A stretch of DNA of 64,000 bases from Bacillota bacterium (GTDB lineage: Bacteria; Bacillota; Clostridia; Peptostreptococcales; Anaerovoracaceae). Shown here one piece after another: positions 1 to 6,808 of this stretch (its first letter is position 1; every line of letters starts with the position of its first letter). The notes beneath the pieces were generated by a model. The model was given only the letters and a program-made list of their open reading frames with translations. It made no database searches and was not told the DNA's origin. A program made the position numbers and the translations under genes. The stretch is from positions 62,001 through 126,000 of the forward strand of contig JAFRHG010000004.1 of NCBI GenBank assembly GCA_017433375.1, written 5' to 3'.

Positions 1-1
1 T

Positions 2-352
2 CTGACCTCCCGGATCGCGCCCATGTTCGGCCTGATGGGCACGCTGATCCCCCTGGGCCCGGGCCTCATCGCCCTGGGACAGGGAGATACGAAGACCCTC
101 TCTGACTCCCTGATGATCGCCTTTGACACCACGGTTGCCGGCCTGATCAGCGGCGCCATTTCCTACTTCATCTCCGGCGTGCGCAAAGGCTGGTACGAGC
201 AGTACATGTCCTGGACCCAGACCATCATGGAAGCCATCCTGAACGTCCAGGCCACCGAGCGCCGGAAGGCCATCCGCCAGCTGCAGAAGCAGAAGGCACA
301 GGAGGAGGCCGTGCCTCAGCCGGAAGACGCCTGGACGGGAGGTGATCAGTGA
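2..352 (+). CDS. MotA/TolQ/ExbB-family proton channel subunit, N-terminus outside the window
   Basis: The reading frame is open from base 2, so the start lies upstream. The visible part has the family's last two membrane segments: a Gly/Pro-rich helix beginning GLMGTLIPLGPGLIALG, then FDTTVAGLISGAISYFI, followed by a charged cytoplasmic tail rich in Lys, Gln and Glu. ExbB/TolQ proteins conduct protons to energise a partner protein. The stop overlaps the DUF2149 start (TGATG), so the two are translationally coupled. From memory, ExbB-like plus DUF2149 pairs often sit beside CobN-type metal chelatases or metal-uptake genes; that neighbour would be upstream and is not seen. Family call is firm, substrate unknown. 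Confidence 0.8.
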   Translation: MTSRIAPMFGLMGTLIPLGPGLIALGQGDTKTLSDSLMIAFDTTVAGLISGAISYFISGVRKGWYEQYMSWTQTIMEAILNVQATERRKAIRQLQKQKAQEEAVPQPEDAWTGGDQ

Positions 353-666
353 TGAGAATGGACCCGAAGAAGGGGACCTTCCGCATGAAACAGCTGACGG
401 AGGACTTCAGCCCCATGGAAGGCGTGGGCAACATGGCGGACGCCATGCTGGTCTTTGCCTGCGGGCTTCTCCTCGCCCTGATCATCAGCTGGAATGTGGA
501 CGTGAGCGAGACCGGTGAGATCACCCATTCGCCGGACGTGAAATACGAAGTGGAGAACATCGGCGATACCATCGAAAAGGACGCCGCCGATACGGAAAAC
601 CTCAAGGATATGGGCCGGGTCTATCAGGATCCGGACACGGGCAAGTACTATGTGGTGGAAGAGTAG
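352..666 (+). CDS. DUF2149 family membrane protein
   Basis: A 104-residue protein with one membrane segment around residues 30-48 (MLVFACGLLLALIISWNV), a short cytoplasmic N-terminus and an acidic outside domain ending in DTGKYYVVEE. This fits DUF2149, an ExbD/TolR-like partner of ExbB-type channels; that role is inferred from pairing and topology. ATG 352 is preferred over GTG 349 because a GGAGG at 339-343 sits 8 bases before it. The ATG overlaps the preceding stop codon, so the two channel components are probably made together. Confidence 0.75.
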   Translation: MRMDPKKGTFRMKQLTEDFSPMEGVGNMADAMLVFACGLLLALIISWNVDVSETGEITHSPDVKYEVENIGDTIEKDAADTENLKDMGRVYQDPDTGKYYVVEE

Positions 667-1147
667 GGCAAGCCTGGCGCTGTTTCTGGCGGCGATGATT
701 GCCTTTGCCGCCGCACTGACCGGCTGCGGAACCGATGACATCGACATCTCCGGCTACGGGGATCAGACGGTCACCATCACCGGCGTTACGGACAAGGACA
801 TCACCCTGACCATCGCGGACCTGAAGGCCATGGACTGTGTCACGGTCTCCGCCGAAAGCACCAGCGACAAGATCGGCGAGGTCCGGGTGACCGGCCCCAC
901 CCTGGACACGGTTCTGGGGCAGTTCGGCATGTCCTGTAAGGACATCGGCCAGGCCCGCGTCTGCGGCAGGGATGACTACGACGTGAAGCTGACGGCGGAC
1001 ACCCTCGCCAATGACCAGATCATTCTGGCCTTCGGAATCGACGGCCAGCCGCTGGGAGAGGAGGACGCGCCCCTGCGCCTCATCATTCCGGGCTCCGACT
1101 CCGCCTGGTGGGTCCGCATGGTTGAGCGCATCGAGCTGACCGACTGA
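650..1147 (+). CDS. Lipoprotein with a molybdopterin-oxidoreductase-like (sulfite-oxidase fold) domain
   Basis: A 165-residue lipoprotein. The N-terminus is a lipoprotein signal with lipobox LTGC, so it is probably anchored on the outer face of the membrane. The rest resembles a short version of the sulfite-oxidase/YedY fold (TGPTLDTVLGQFGM, then APLRLIIPG and WWVRMVERIEL). The cysteine that normally ligates molybdenum is not seen at the expected place; the segment reads VTVSAES. It may be a cofactor-free ligand-binding version of the fold. The start overlaps the end of the DUF2149 gene and there is no obvious ribosome-binding site, consistent with translational coupling as the third gene of the channel operon. 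Confidence 0.6.
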   Translation: MWWKSRASLALFLAAMIAFAAALTGCGTDDIDISGYGDQTVTITGVTDKDITLTIADLKAMDCVTVSAESTSDKIGEVRVTGPTLDTVLGQFGMSCKDIGQARVCGRDDYDVKLTADTLANDQIILAFGIDGQPLGEEDAPLRLIIPGSDSAWWVRMVERIELTD

Positions 1148-1194
1148 GCCCCCTGATGTGCGCTCAGATTCCGCCGGGCAAGGCAAAAAACGCA

Positions 1195-1223
1195 TTGCTA
1201 TTGTAGGGAAAATCCCGTATAAT
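1195..1223 (+). promoter_or_regulatory. Promoter of the ferredoxin-AOR operon
   Basis: TTGCTA at 1195-1200, a 17-base spacer and a perfect TATAAT at 1218-1223. Transcription should begin near 1230, right at the start of the riboswitch-like leader. Confidence 0.75.
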
Positions 1224-1232
1224 TAGGTAAAA

Positions 1233-1320
1233 GACTCCGACTCCCTCACGACACACGGGGTGTGCCGGTGGGAGCGCCAGGTATCGGGAGTGATCCCGGT
1301 GCCCGCCATTGTGCAAAGGA
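1233..1320 (+). ncRNA. Candidate Moco/Tuco (molybdenum or tungsten cofactor) riboswitch aptamer
   Basis: A structured leader of about 170 bases lies between a strong promoter and the ferredoxin-AOR operon. Visible helices: CTCCC..AC (1241-1249) with GTGGGAG (1268-1274), capped by CACAC/GTGTG (1252-1256 with 1260-1264); then GGTA (1280-1283) with TGCC (1300-1303) around CGGGA/TCCCG closed by a GTGA tetraloop (GNRA type). The 5' edge ACTCCGAC, a GNRA-capped hairpin after CCAGG, and a trailing GCAAAGG resemble the E. coli moaA Moco-riboswitch leader as remembered. The downstream genes are a tungsten-pterin enzyme and its helpers, the expected context. A covariance-model search (Rfam MOCO_RNA_motif) would decide. 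Confidence 0.62.
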
Positions 1321-1348
1321 GACCGTATGGTTTGCCTTTGCTTTTTTT
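1313..1348 (+). terminator. Leader terminator, probable riboswitch expression platform
   Basis: GCAAAGG (1313-1319) pairs with CCTTTGC (1335-1341), followed directly by seven T residues (1342-1348), all inside the leader and before the first gene. The 5' arm is the same segment that forms the 3' edge of the proposed aptamer, so ligand binding should block the terminator (an ON switch; inference). A second hairpin, TTGCCTTT (1332-1339) with AAAGGCAA (1353-1360), competes for the 3' arm. Confidence 0.65.
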
Positions 1349-1399
1349 ATAAAAAGGCAACGGCAGCAGGGAAGAAGTGTTGTAAGGGAGAAAAGAACT

Positions 1400-1795
1400 A
1401 TGGCGACAAAACGTTTGAAATTCAAGAAGGCGCTCTGCATCGGGTGCCAGCTGTGTTCTCAGGTCTGCTCCGCCTACAAGGAGGGTGCCTATGTACCTTC
1501 AAAGGCGCGGATCGCTATTGAGACATGCTACGATGACGGGTCACTGAAGTACATCGATAACTACTGCATTCTGTGCGGTATGTGCATGAAAGCATGTCCC
1601 TTTGATGCCATCGACATGGACAAAGGCTGGCTGCATGTCGATCCGGAAAAGTGCAAGGGCTGCGGCCTGTGCGCGAAGAAATGCCCCAAGCACGTGATCC
1701 AGATCCGCGACAATTTCGCCTTTATCTGCGACACCTGCGAAGGCGATCCCAACTGTGTCAAGGCCTGCCCCCACGGCGCCCTGACGTTTGAATAG
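1400..1795 (+). CDS. Multi-cluster ferredoxin-like electron carrier for AOR
   Basis: A 131-residue cytoplasmic iron-sulfur protein with four Cys groups: CIGCQLCSQVC, CILCGMCMKACP, CKGCGLCAKKCP and a final CDTCEGDPNCVKACP. The central two are classical ferredoxin motifs, so at least two and probably three to four [4Fe-4S] clusters are bound. It lies 12 bases before the aldehyde oxidoreductase gene and is its likely electron acceptor or relay subunit, like the AorA/HycB-type partners of other AORs. ATG 1400 follows an AAGGGAG at 1383-1389; the frame is open further upstream but that part overlaps the riboswitch leader. Family is certain, partner inferred from position. Confidence 0.9.
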   Translation: MATKRLKFKKALCIGCQLCSQVCSAYKEGAYVPSKARIAIETCYDDGSLKYIDNYCILCGMCMKACPFDAIDMDKGWLHVDPEKCKGCGLCAKKCPKHVIQIRDNFAFICDTCEGDPNCVKACPHGALTFE

Positions 1796-1807
1796 GAGGT
1801 GGCATCC

Positions 1808-3574
1808 ATGATTATGTCTGCATATCAGAACAAGGTGCTCCGCATCGACTGTACGAAACAGGAAACGAGAACCGAACCCCTGAACATGGAATTCGCGGAA
1901 AAATACGTGGGATCCAAGGGACTGGCCATCCGCTACATGTACGAAGACATGAAGCCGGGCATCGATCCCCTTGGCCCGGAAAACAACCTCTATCTGACCA
2001 CGGGCCCCATGACGGGTACGCCCATTCCCTGCTCGGGGAAACTGTCGGTAGCGGCCAAGTCCCCGGCGACGGGAACCATGAACGACTGCTCCATCGGCGG
2101 ACACGCCGGTATCCGGATCAAATTTGCCGGCTACGACATGATCGTTTTCGAGGGACAGATGGATAAGCCGTCCTACATCGTGATCGAGGATGACAAGATC
2201 ACCTTCCACGATGCGGGCGAACTGTGGGGAATGACTTCCCACGCTGCGGAGAAGAAGCTGATCGATGAGTACGGAACGGAATACAGCGTCCTTTCCATTG
2301 GCCCGGCGGGTGAGAACCTGAACTTCATTTCCTGCATCAACAGCGACTATTACCGGCAGGCCGGCCGGGGCGGCATCGGCGCCGTCATGGGCAGCAAGAA
2401 GATCAAGGCCATCCTGATCAAGGGAACCGGACCGGTGAATGTCCCCAACATCAAGGAGACCACCGACAGGATCCTGGAGATCTTCCACGAAAACTGCCTC
2501 TCCGAGGATAACGAATACGTATTCGATGAAGGAACCTACGCCTTCCTGGAAGCCTGCAACGACGGCGGCATTCTGCCGGCGCACAACTTCACCGCGGCCA
2601 CCGACGTCAACTGGGACAAGTACAACGGCGCGGTCATGAAGAAGTACCGTCTGGGCAAGAGGGGCTGCGGAAGCTGCGGCCTGGGCTGCGGAAACTTCAT
2701 GAAGGTGGGCGATGCCATCGTCGAAGGTCCCGAGTATGAGACCACGGCGGCGTCCGGCCCCCAGTGCGACATCGTCAGCATCGAGCACAACGTGAGATAC
2801 AACCAGCTCGTCGACGATCTGGGCATGGATTCCATCAGTACCGGCGTGACCGTGGCCTGGGCCATGGAAATGGCGGAGAAGGGCATCCACGACTTCGGCG
2901 TCCACTTCGGCAATGAAGAGGAAATGCTGAAGATCATCGAGGACATGGCCTACCGGCGCGGCCAGGGCGCGGAACTGGCTGACGGCGTGAAAGTTGCCTC
3001 CGAGAAGTGGGGCGGCACGGATTTCGCCATGCACTCCAAGGGCCTGGAGTTCCCTCAGTATGAACCCCGTGGCAGCTTCGGCATGGCGGCCTCCTATGCG
3101 GTTTCCGACCGGGGCGCCTGCCACATGCGTTCCTATACGGCCAATGAGGAAGTCTTCGAGGCGTCCTGCCCGCCCTATACCCACGAGGGCAAGGGACAGG
3201 TCCTCTACGATCTGGGTGAGTTCAATGCCATCAAGTTCTCCTGCTGCCTCTGCGACCTGTGGGGCAGCGTGGACTACGCCATTATGGCTGAACTGCTGAC
3301 CCTGATTACCGGCCGGGAGTGGACCGAGGAGGAGATGGGTGTCGTCGGACGCCGTGTCCTCAACATCGGCCGTGCCTTCAACCAGAGAGAAGGCTTCACC
3401 AGGGCGGATGATGTGGTTCCCCAGAGGCTGTTCAAGGATCCTCTGAAGGGAGGCCCGGCGGACGGCCAGGTCATGACGGAAGAAGGCTTCCAGGATATGC
3501 TGGATCAGTACTTCGAGATCATGGGCTGGGACAAGAACGGATGCCTGCCTCAGGAACTGCTGGATACGCTGTAA
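1808..3574 (+). CDS. aor: Tungsten-dependent aldehyde:ferredoxin oxidoreductase
   Basis: A 588-residue cytoplasmic enzyme that oxidises aldehydes to acids (or reduces acids) with ferredoxin, using a tungsten bis-pterin centre and one [4Fe-4S] cluster. Cluster ligands visible are C287, C290 and C294 (CGSCGLGC); the fourth is one of the cysteines in FSCCLCDLWG (C479-C482). The pterin-binding signature DDLGMD (336-341) matches the D-x-x-G-x-D of Pyrococcus AOR. Length is normal for the family. ATG 1808 has AGGAGGT at 1794-1800, 7 bases upstream. It is co-transcribed with the ferredoxin and closed by a hairpin at 3597-3622. Tungsten rather than molybdenum is family knowledge. Confidence 0.93.
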   Translation: MIMSAYQNKVLRIDCTKQETRTEPLNMEFAEKYVGSKGLAIRYMYEDMKPGIDPLGPENNLYLTTGPMTGTPIPCSGKLSVAAKSPATGTMNDCSIGGHAGIRIKFAGYDMIVFEGQMDKPSYIVIEDDKITFHDAGELWGMTSHAAEKKLIDEYGTEYSVLSIGPAGENLNFISCINSDYYRQAGRGGIGAVMGSKKIKAILIKGTGPVNVPNIKETTDRILEIFHENCLSEDNEYVFDEGTYAFLEACNDGGILPAHNFTAATDVNWDKYNGAVMKKYRLGKRGCGSCGLGCGNFMKVGDAIVEGPEYETTAASGPQCDIVSIEHNVRYNQLVDDLGMDSISTGVTVAWAMEMAEKGIHDFGVHFGNEEEMLKIIEDMAYRRGQGAELADGVKVASEKWGGTDFAMHSKGLEFPQYEPRGSFGMAASYAVSDRGACHMRSYTANEEVFEASCPPYTHEGKGQVLYDLGEFNAIKFSCCLCDLWGSVDYAIMAELLTLITGREWTEEEMGVVGRRVLNIGRAFNQREGFTRADDVVPQRLFKDPLKGGPADGQVMTEEGFQDMLDQYFEIMGWDKNGCLPQELLDTL

Positions 3575-3596
3575 AAGCAACGAAACGGTTTGTTCA

Positions 3597-3622
3597 GATG
3601 CCCCGGCTGAGCCCGGGGCATC
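3597..3622 (+). terminator. Hairpin after aor
   Basis: GATGCCCCGG (3597-3606) pairs perfectly with CCGGGGCATC (3613-3622), with only a weak T-rich tail (TTGTATATT). A partial or leaky terminator; the -35 of the next promoter begins at the following base. Confidence 0.7.
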
Positions 3623-3652
3623 TTGTATATTCGGCGGAGCCTGTGGTACACT
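3623..3652 (+). promoter_or_regulatory. Promoter for the moaD-like gene group
   Basis: TTGTAT (3623-3628), 18-base spacer, TACACT (3647-3652) with an upstream TG that makes an extended -10. It starts right where the aor hairpin ends. Confidence 0.5.
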
Positions 3653-3674
3653 GTCTCTGTCAGGAGGAAGCAAG

Positions 3675-3914
3675 ATGAAAATTACGATCACCATGCGCGG
3701 CACCCTGAAAAAGTACATGCCCGGCGAAAAAGAGCGGGTCGTCGAGGTGCCGGACAACTGCACCTGCGACGAGGCGCTTCAGTGCATCGGCATGAATTAC
3801 AAGGAGATCCCGAATTTCGGATTTGTCGTGCGCAACGGCATGCGCTGCATGATCTACGACCGCCTGGAAGAGGGCGATGAGCTCAAGGCATGGTCCCGGG
3901 TCTCGGGAGGCTGA
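3675..3914 (+). CDS. MoaD/ThiS-family sulfur carrier protein
   Basis: A 79-residue beta-grasp protein ending in SGG. The C-terminal Gly-Gly is the hallmark of MoaD/ThiS carriers, which are adenylylated by an E1-like enzyme and then carry sulfur as a thiocarboxylate. The E1-like gene four positions downstream (4614) is the obvious partner. In pterin synthesis MoaD donates sulfur to make molybdopterin together with MoaE; no moaE is seen in this window. Start ATG 3675 follows AGGAGG at 3662-3667. Because of the AOR context it may serve the tungsten cofactor specifically; a thiamine role is less likely here. Confidence 0.82.
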   Translation: MKITITMRGTLKKYMPGEKERVVEVPDNCTCDEALQCIGMNYKEIPNFGFVVRNGMRCMIYDRLEEGDELKAWSRVSGG

Positions 3915-3918
3915 GCCC

Positions 3919-4410
3919 ATGCGGATCATTATAGTGAAAGGCTACAAAAAGACCGGCAAGACCACCACCGTCACCCGGATCATCGGGGAACTCGTCCGGA
4001 GGGGATACTCCGTGGGAAGTGCGAAGGAGATCCACTTTGAGGGGTTCGCCATGGATCGGGAAGGCACGGACAGCTGGTGCCACGCCGACGCGGGCGCATC
4101 AACGGTAATCGTTTCCGGCCTCCACGAAACGGACGTGCTGTACCAGCGGCCCATGGAGATCCGGGACATGCTTGATCTGTACACGGAGGATTTCGCGGTG
4201 ATCGAAGGCGATATTGGGCTGGCAGCGGCGAATATCGTCACCGGGAAAACGGAAGAGGATCTGCAGAAGCGGCGGGACGAGAACACCATCGCCTTTTCCG
4301 GCGTCATTGCCGGGGAAAGGGATGCCTTTGACGGCCTGCCCGCCATCAGCGCACTGACGGATGTGGAGCGTCTGGTGGATCTGATCGAAGAAAGGAGCAC
4401 GGAGTTATGA
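3919..4410 (+). CDS. mobB: MobB-like P-loop GTPase
   Basis: A 163-residue cytoplasmic P-loop protein starting MRIIIVKGYKKTGKTTTV, which contains the Walker A motif GYKKTGKTT, and with an acidic Walker-B-like EGD around residue 95. MobB proteins bind GTP and assist MobA in attaching a nucleotide to the pterin cofactor. It lies 4 bases after the MoaD-like gene, with GGGAGG at 3905-3910 as ribosome-binding site. Its stop overlaps the next start by ATGA, implying coupled translation. Archaeal-type AORs use a cofactor without nucleotide, so MobB may act here as a carrier or for another enzyme (inference). Confidence 0.82.
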   Translation: MRIIIVKGYKKTGKTTTVTRIIGELVRRGYSVGSAKEIHFEGFAMDREGTDSWCHADAGASTVIVSGLHETDVLYQRPMEIRDMLDLYTEDFAVIEGDIGLAAANIVTGKTEEDLQKRRDENTIAFSGVIAGERDAFDGLPAISALTDVERLVDLIEERSTEL

Positions 4411-4574
4411 AGGAAGCGGGAGAGAAGGACATTGTCGTCAGATTCAACGGAGAAGACGTCCCCATGGTACCCTTCGTGGAGAACATCATCAGGGGATCCA
4501 TTATCGGAATGATGCAGGCGCTCAAGGGTTACGAAGAGGGCGCGGACATCACCATCGAGATCAAAGGGGAATAG
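4407..4574 (+). CDS. 55-aa small protein coupled to mobB, function unknown
   Basis: Reads M-K-E-A-G-E-K-D-I-V-V-R-F-N, has a central segment VPMVPFVENIIRGSIIGMM and ends EGADITIEIKGE: beta strand, amphipathic helix, beta strand. The ATG overlaps the mobB stop (ATGA), so it is almost surely translated. From memory, similar short segments (a 'PxxPFV..I...I.GM...LKG' pattern followed by an acidic strand) occur as C-terminal extensions of some MobB proteins, which would make this a stand-alone version of that tail. No catalytic residues are apparent. Probably a MobB or AOR accessory; role not known. Confidence 0.7.
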   Translation: MKEAGEKDIVVRFNGEDVPMVPFVENIIRGSIIGMMQALKGYEEGADITIEIKGE

Positions 4575-4613
4575 GCCGGGATAAACCGGCAGAGAGGAAC
4601 CGGGGAAGCAGCG

Positions 4614-5621
4614 ATGGAAAGATACGCGAGACAGGAAGCATTTTATGGTGTCGGTGAGGCCGGGCAGAAGAAGCTGCTGGCCAGCCGGGTCACCGTCATC
4701 GGCCTGGGCGCTCTGGGCAGCGCCTCCGCCAATCTGCTGGCGCGGGCCGGGGTCGGTTTCCTGCGCCTCGTGGACCGGGATTTTGTGGAGTACTCTAACC
4801 TGCAGAGACAGATGCTGTATCGGGAGAAGGACGCTGAGGAGGCTGTGCCCAAAGCGGCAGCGGCGGCGGAGATCCTGGGCGGGATCAACTCGGAGATCAC
4901 CATCGAGCCGGTGATCGCCGATGTGAACGGGGGCAACATCAGCGCCCTGATCGAGGACGTGGATCTGGTTATCGACGCGACGGACAATGTGGAAACCCGC
5001 AGATTGCTGGGAGAAGCCTGCCACGCGATGAAGAAGCCGTGGATCTACGGCGGCGCCCTGGCTGCCTGCGGCATGACCATGAACATCCTGCCTGAGGAGG
5101 ACGCCCCCTGTTTTCAGTGTCTCTTTGACAATCAGGAGACGGGCGGGGAAACCTGCGCCACCGCCGGCGTGCTGGGCATGGTGACATCTATTGTGGCGTC
5201 CATCCAGTGCACGGAAGCGCTGAAGATCCTCGTCGGTTCGCCGGATGTGCGGCGAACCCTTCTGGCCTTTGACCTCTGGACGGGAGAATTTGACGAGATG
5301 GAGGCCGTGAAGAAGCCGGACTGCCCCCTCTGCGTCAGGGAAGAATACGTCTACTACGGCAAGGGTGCCGGCTCGCGATCCGTCAGCCTCTGCGGCCGGG
5401 ATGCCGTACAGGTCGTGCCCGATGCCCCCGCGCGGATAGACTTTGATGAGATGGCCGGGGAGTGGCAGCGCTGCGGAAAGGTGGAGAAGAAGAAATATAC
5501 CCTCGACCTGGACCTGGGCGGCCTGGGCATCAAACTCTTTGCCGACGGGCGGGCCATCATCCGGGGGACATCGGATACAGCGAAAGCCAGATCGGTCTAC
5601 GCAGAATACGTCGGGCTGTAG
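4614..5621 (+). CDS. MoeB/ThiF/HesA-family E1-like adenylyltransferase
   Basis: A 335-residue protein that should activate the Gly-Gly end of the MoaD-like carrier with ATP. It has the nucleotide-binding GLGALGS near residue 27, the acidic VDRDFVEYSNLQRQ loop (catalytic R and Q), and DATDN near residue 123. Zinc ligands are the pairs CFQC and CPLC. After residue about 245 there is an extra domain starting SLCGRDAVQV, also found in bacterial ThiF. The gene lies 39 bases after the 55-aa ORF and closes the operon at a terminator (5679). The pair with the MoaD-like gene argues for sulfur transfer to the pterin rather than thiamine. Confidence 0.85.
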   Translation: MERYARQEAFYGVGEAGQKKLLASRVTVIGLGALGSASANLLARAGVGFLRLVDRDFVEYSNLQRQMLYREKDAEEAVPKAAAAAEILGGINSEITIEPVIADVNGGNISALIEDVDLVIDATDNVETRRLLGEACHAMKKPWIYGGALAACGMTMNILPEEDAPCFQCLFDNQETGGETCATAGVLGMVTSIVASIQCTEALKILVGSPDVRRTLLAFDLWTGEFDEMEAVKKPDCPLCVREEYVYYGKGAGSRSVSLCGRDAVQVVPDAPARIDFDEMAGEWQRCGKVEKKKYTLDLDLGGLGIKLFADGRAIIRGTSDTAKARSVYAEYVGL

Positions 5622-5678
5622 AAGACGACCGGGATTCCCGGTCCCCGTATTCCGGGCCCTGTGCCGGATAGCGAGAAG

Positions 5679-5712
5679 TGCCGCGCGGTTGACTTTCCGC
5701 GGCATTTTTTTT
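5679..5712 (+). terminator. Intrinsic terminator ending the AOR accessory operon
   Basis: TGCCGCG (5679-5685) pairs with CGCGGCA (5698-5704), followed by eight T residues (5705-5712). The next promoter is built into the same bases. Confidence 0.85.
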
Positions 5713-5717
5713 ATACT
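5689..5717 (+). promoter_or_regulatory. Promoter of the moeA-like / mobA-modE operon
   Basis: TTGACT (5689-5694) in the loop of the preceding terminator, 17-base spacer formed by its 3' arm and T-tract, and TATACT (5712-5717). Close to consensus. Confidence 0.78.
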
Positions 5718-5726
5718 CTTCTTGGC

Positions 5727-5750
5727 CGTTATTTCATGAACAGAATAATG
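5727..5750 (+). promoter_or_regulatory. Candidate ModE operator at the moeA-like promoter
   Basis: CGTTAT, 12 bases, ATAATG: one mismatch from the E. coli ModE half-site arrangement CGTTAT-N12-ATAACG and the same 24-base length. It starts 9 bases after the -10, so a bound protein would block transcription. A second, better copy lies at the modA promoter. Confidence 0.6.
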
Positions 5751-5768
5751 AAACACGAAGAGAAGACC

Positions 5769-6797
5769 ATGAAAAAGATACGAACCGAAGATGCCGTCGG
5801 CCATGTGCTCTGCCACGACATGACCCGGATCATTCCGGGAGAATTCAAGGGCCCTGCTTTCCGCAAGGGGCACATCATCCGGGAAGAGGACATTCCGGTG
5901 CTGCTGTCCATGGGCAAGGAGCATCTGTACGTCTGGGAAAACGACGAGACCATGTTCCATGAGGATGAGGCGGCGGAGATCCTCTGCCGCATGTGCATCG
6001 GCCCCCACATGACGGCGAGCGAGCCGAAGGAGGGGAAGATCGAGATCCGGGCGGACGCCGACGGGCTGTTCACCCTGGATGACGAGCGGCTCATCCGGGT
6101 CAATTCCCTGGGGGAGATGATGATCGCCGCGCGCAGCGGCGGCGTCCCCGTGCGCAGGGGCGACAAGCTGGCGGGGACCCGGGTCATTCCCCTGGTCATC
6201 GAAAAGGAAAAGATGAAGCGGGCGGAGGAGACGGCCGGCGGGCAGCCCCTGCTGAAGATCACGCCCTTTACCCATAAGAAGGTGGCGCTGATCGTGACAG
6301 GAAGCGAGGTGTACGCAGGACGGATCGAGGATAAATTCGGCCCGGCCATCGAGAGGAAGATGGCGGACTACGATACGGAGATCATCGGCAAAACCATCAT
6401 CGGCGACGATCCGGAGCGGATCACGGCGCAGATCCGGGCATGCCTGGAGCAGGGCGCGGACATGATCTGCTGCACCGGCGGCATGAGCGTGGATCCCGAC
6501 GATACCACGCCCTCGGCTATCCGGGCCAGCGGGGCGCAGATCGTCACCTACGGGGCGCCGGTTCTGCCGGGGGCCATGTTCCTTCTGGCCTACGCGCCCG
6601 GGGACATTCCCGTCATGGGCCTTCCGGGATGCGTCATGTATTCCCGCAGGACCATTTTCGATCTGGTGCTGCAGCGGCTGATGGCGAACGTGAAGGTGAG
6701 CGCGGAGGATCTGGCCGCCCTGGGCAACGGCGGCCTCTGCCTGGACTGCGAAATCTGCACCTACCCCAACTGCGGATTCGGCAAACGTGGGTTCTGA
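5769..6797 (+). CDS. MoeA-like molybdopterin-binding protein with Cys-rich tail
   Basis: A 342-residue protein of the MoeA/MoCF-biosynthesis type, expected to insert the metal into the adenylated pterin. The pterin-binding domain carries IVTGSEV (near residue 175), CTGGMSVDPDDTTP (about 235-248) and VMGLPGCVMYSRRT. The N-terminus MKKIRTEDAVGHVLCHDMT is typical of clostridial members that lack part of the canonical MoeA. The C-terminus has LDCEICTYPNC, a cluster of cysteines that could bind metal. ATG 5769 is chosen because it begins the conserved region and lies past the operator; ATG 5736 would fall inside it. Confidence 0.8.
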   Translation: MKKIRTEDAVGHVLCHDMTRIIPGEFKGPAFRKGHIIREEDIPVLLSMGKEHLYVWENDETMFHEDEAAEILCRMCIGPHMTASEPKEGKIEIRADADGLFTLDDERLIRVNSLGEMMIAARSGGVPVRRGDKLAGTRVIPLVIEKEKMKRAEETAGGQPLLKITPFTHKKVALIVTGSEVYAGRIEDKFGPAIERKMADYDTEIIGKTIIGDDPERITAQIRACLEQGADMICCTGGMSVDPDDTTPSAIRASGAQIVTYGAPVLPGAMFLLAYAPGDIPVMGLPGCVMYSRRTIFDLVLQRLMANVKVSAEDLAALGNGGLCLDCEICTYPNCGFGKRGF

Positions 6798-6808
6798 GGA
6801 GCGAAGCG

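Noticed and set aside
1541..3763. A 740-codon open frame on the - strand opposite aor
   Set aside because: It mirrors the codon pattern of the + strand genes, has no family likeness and no ribosome-binding site; a by-product of high G+C content.
3942..6275. A 777-codon open frame on the - strand over mobB to the moeA-like gene
   Set aside because: Spans several well supported + strand genes and a terminator; composition shadow.
6440..6808. In-frame extension upstream of the MobA-ModE start
   Set aside because: Overlaps the moeA-like gene in another frame; the conserved domain starts at 6809 next to a ribosome-binding site.
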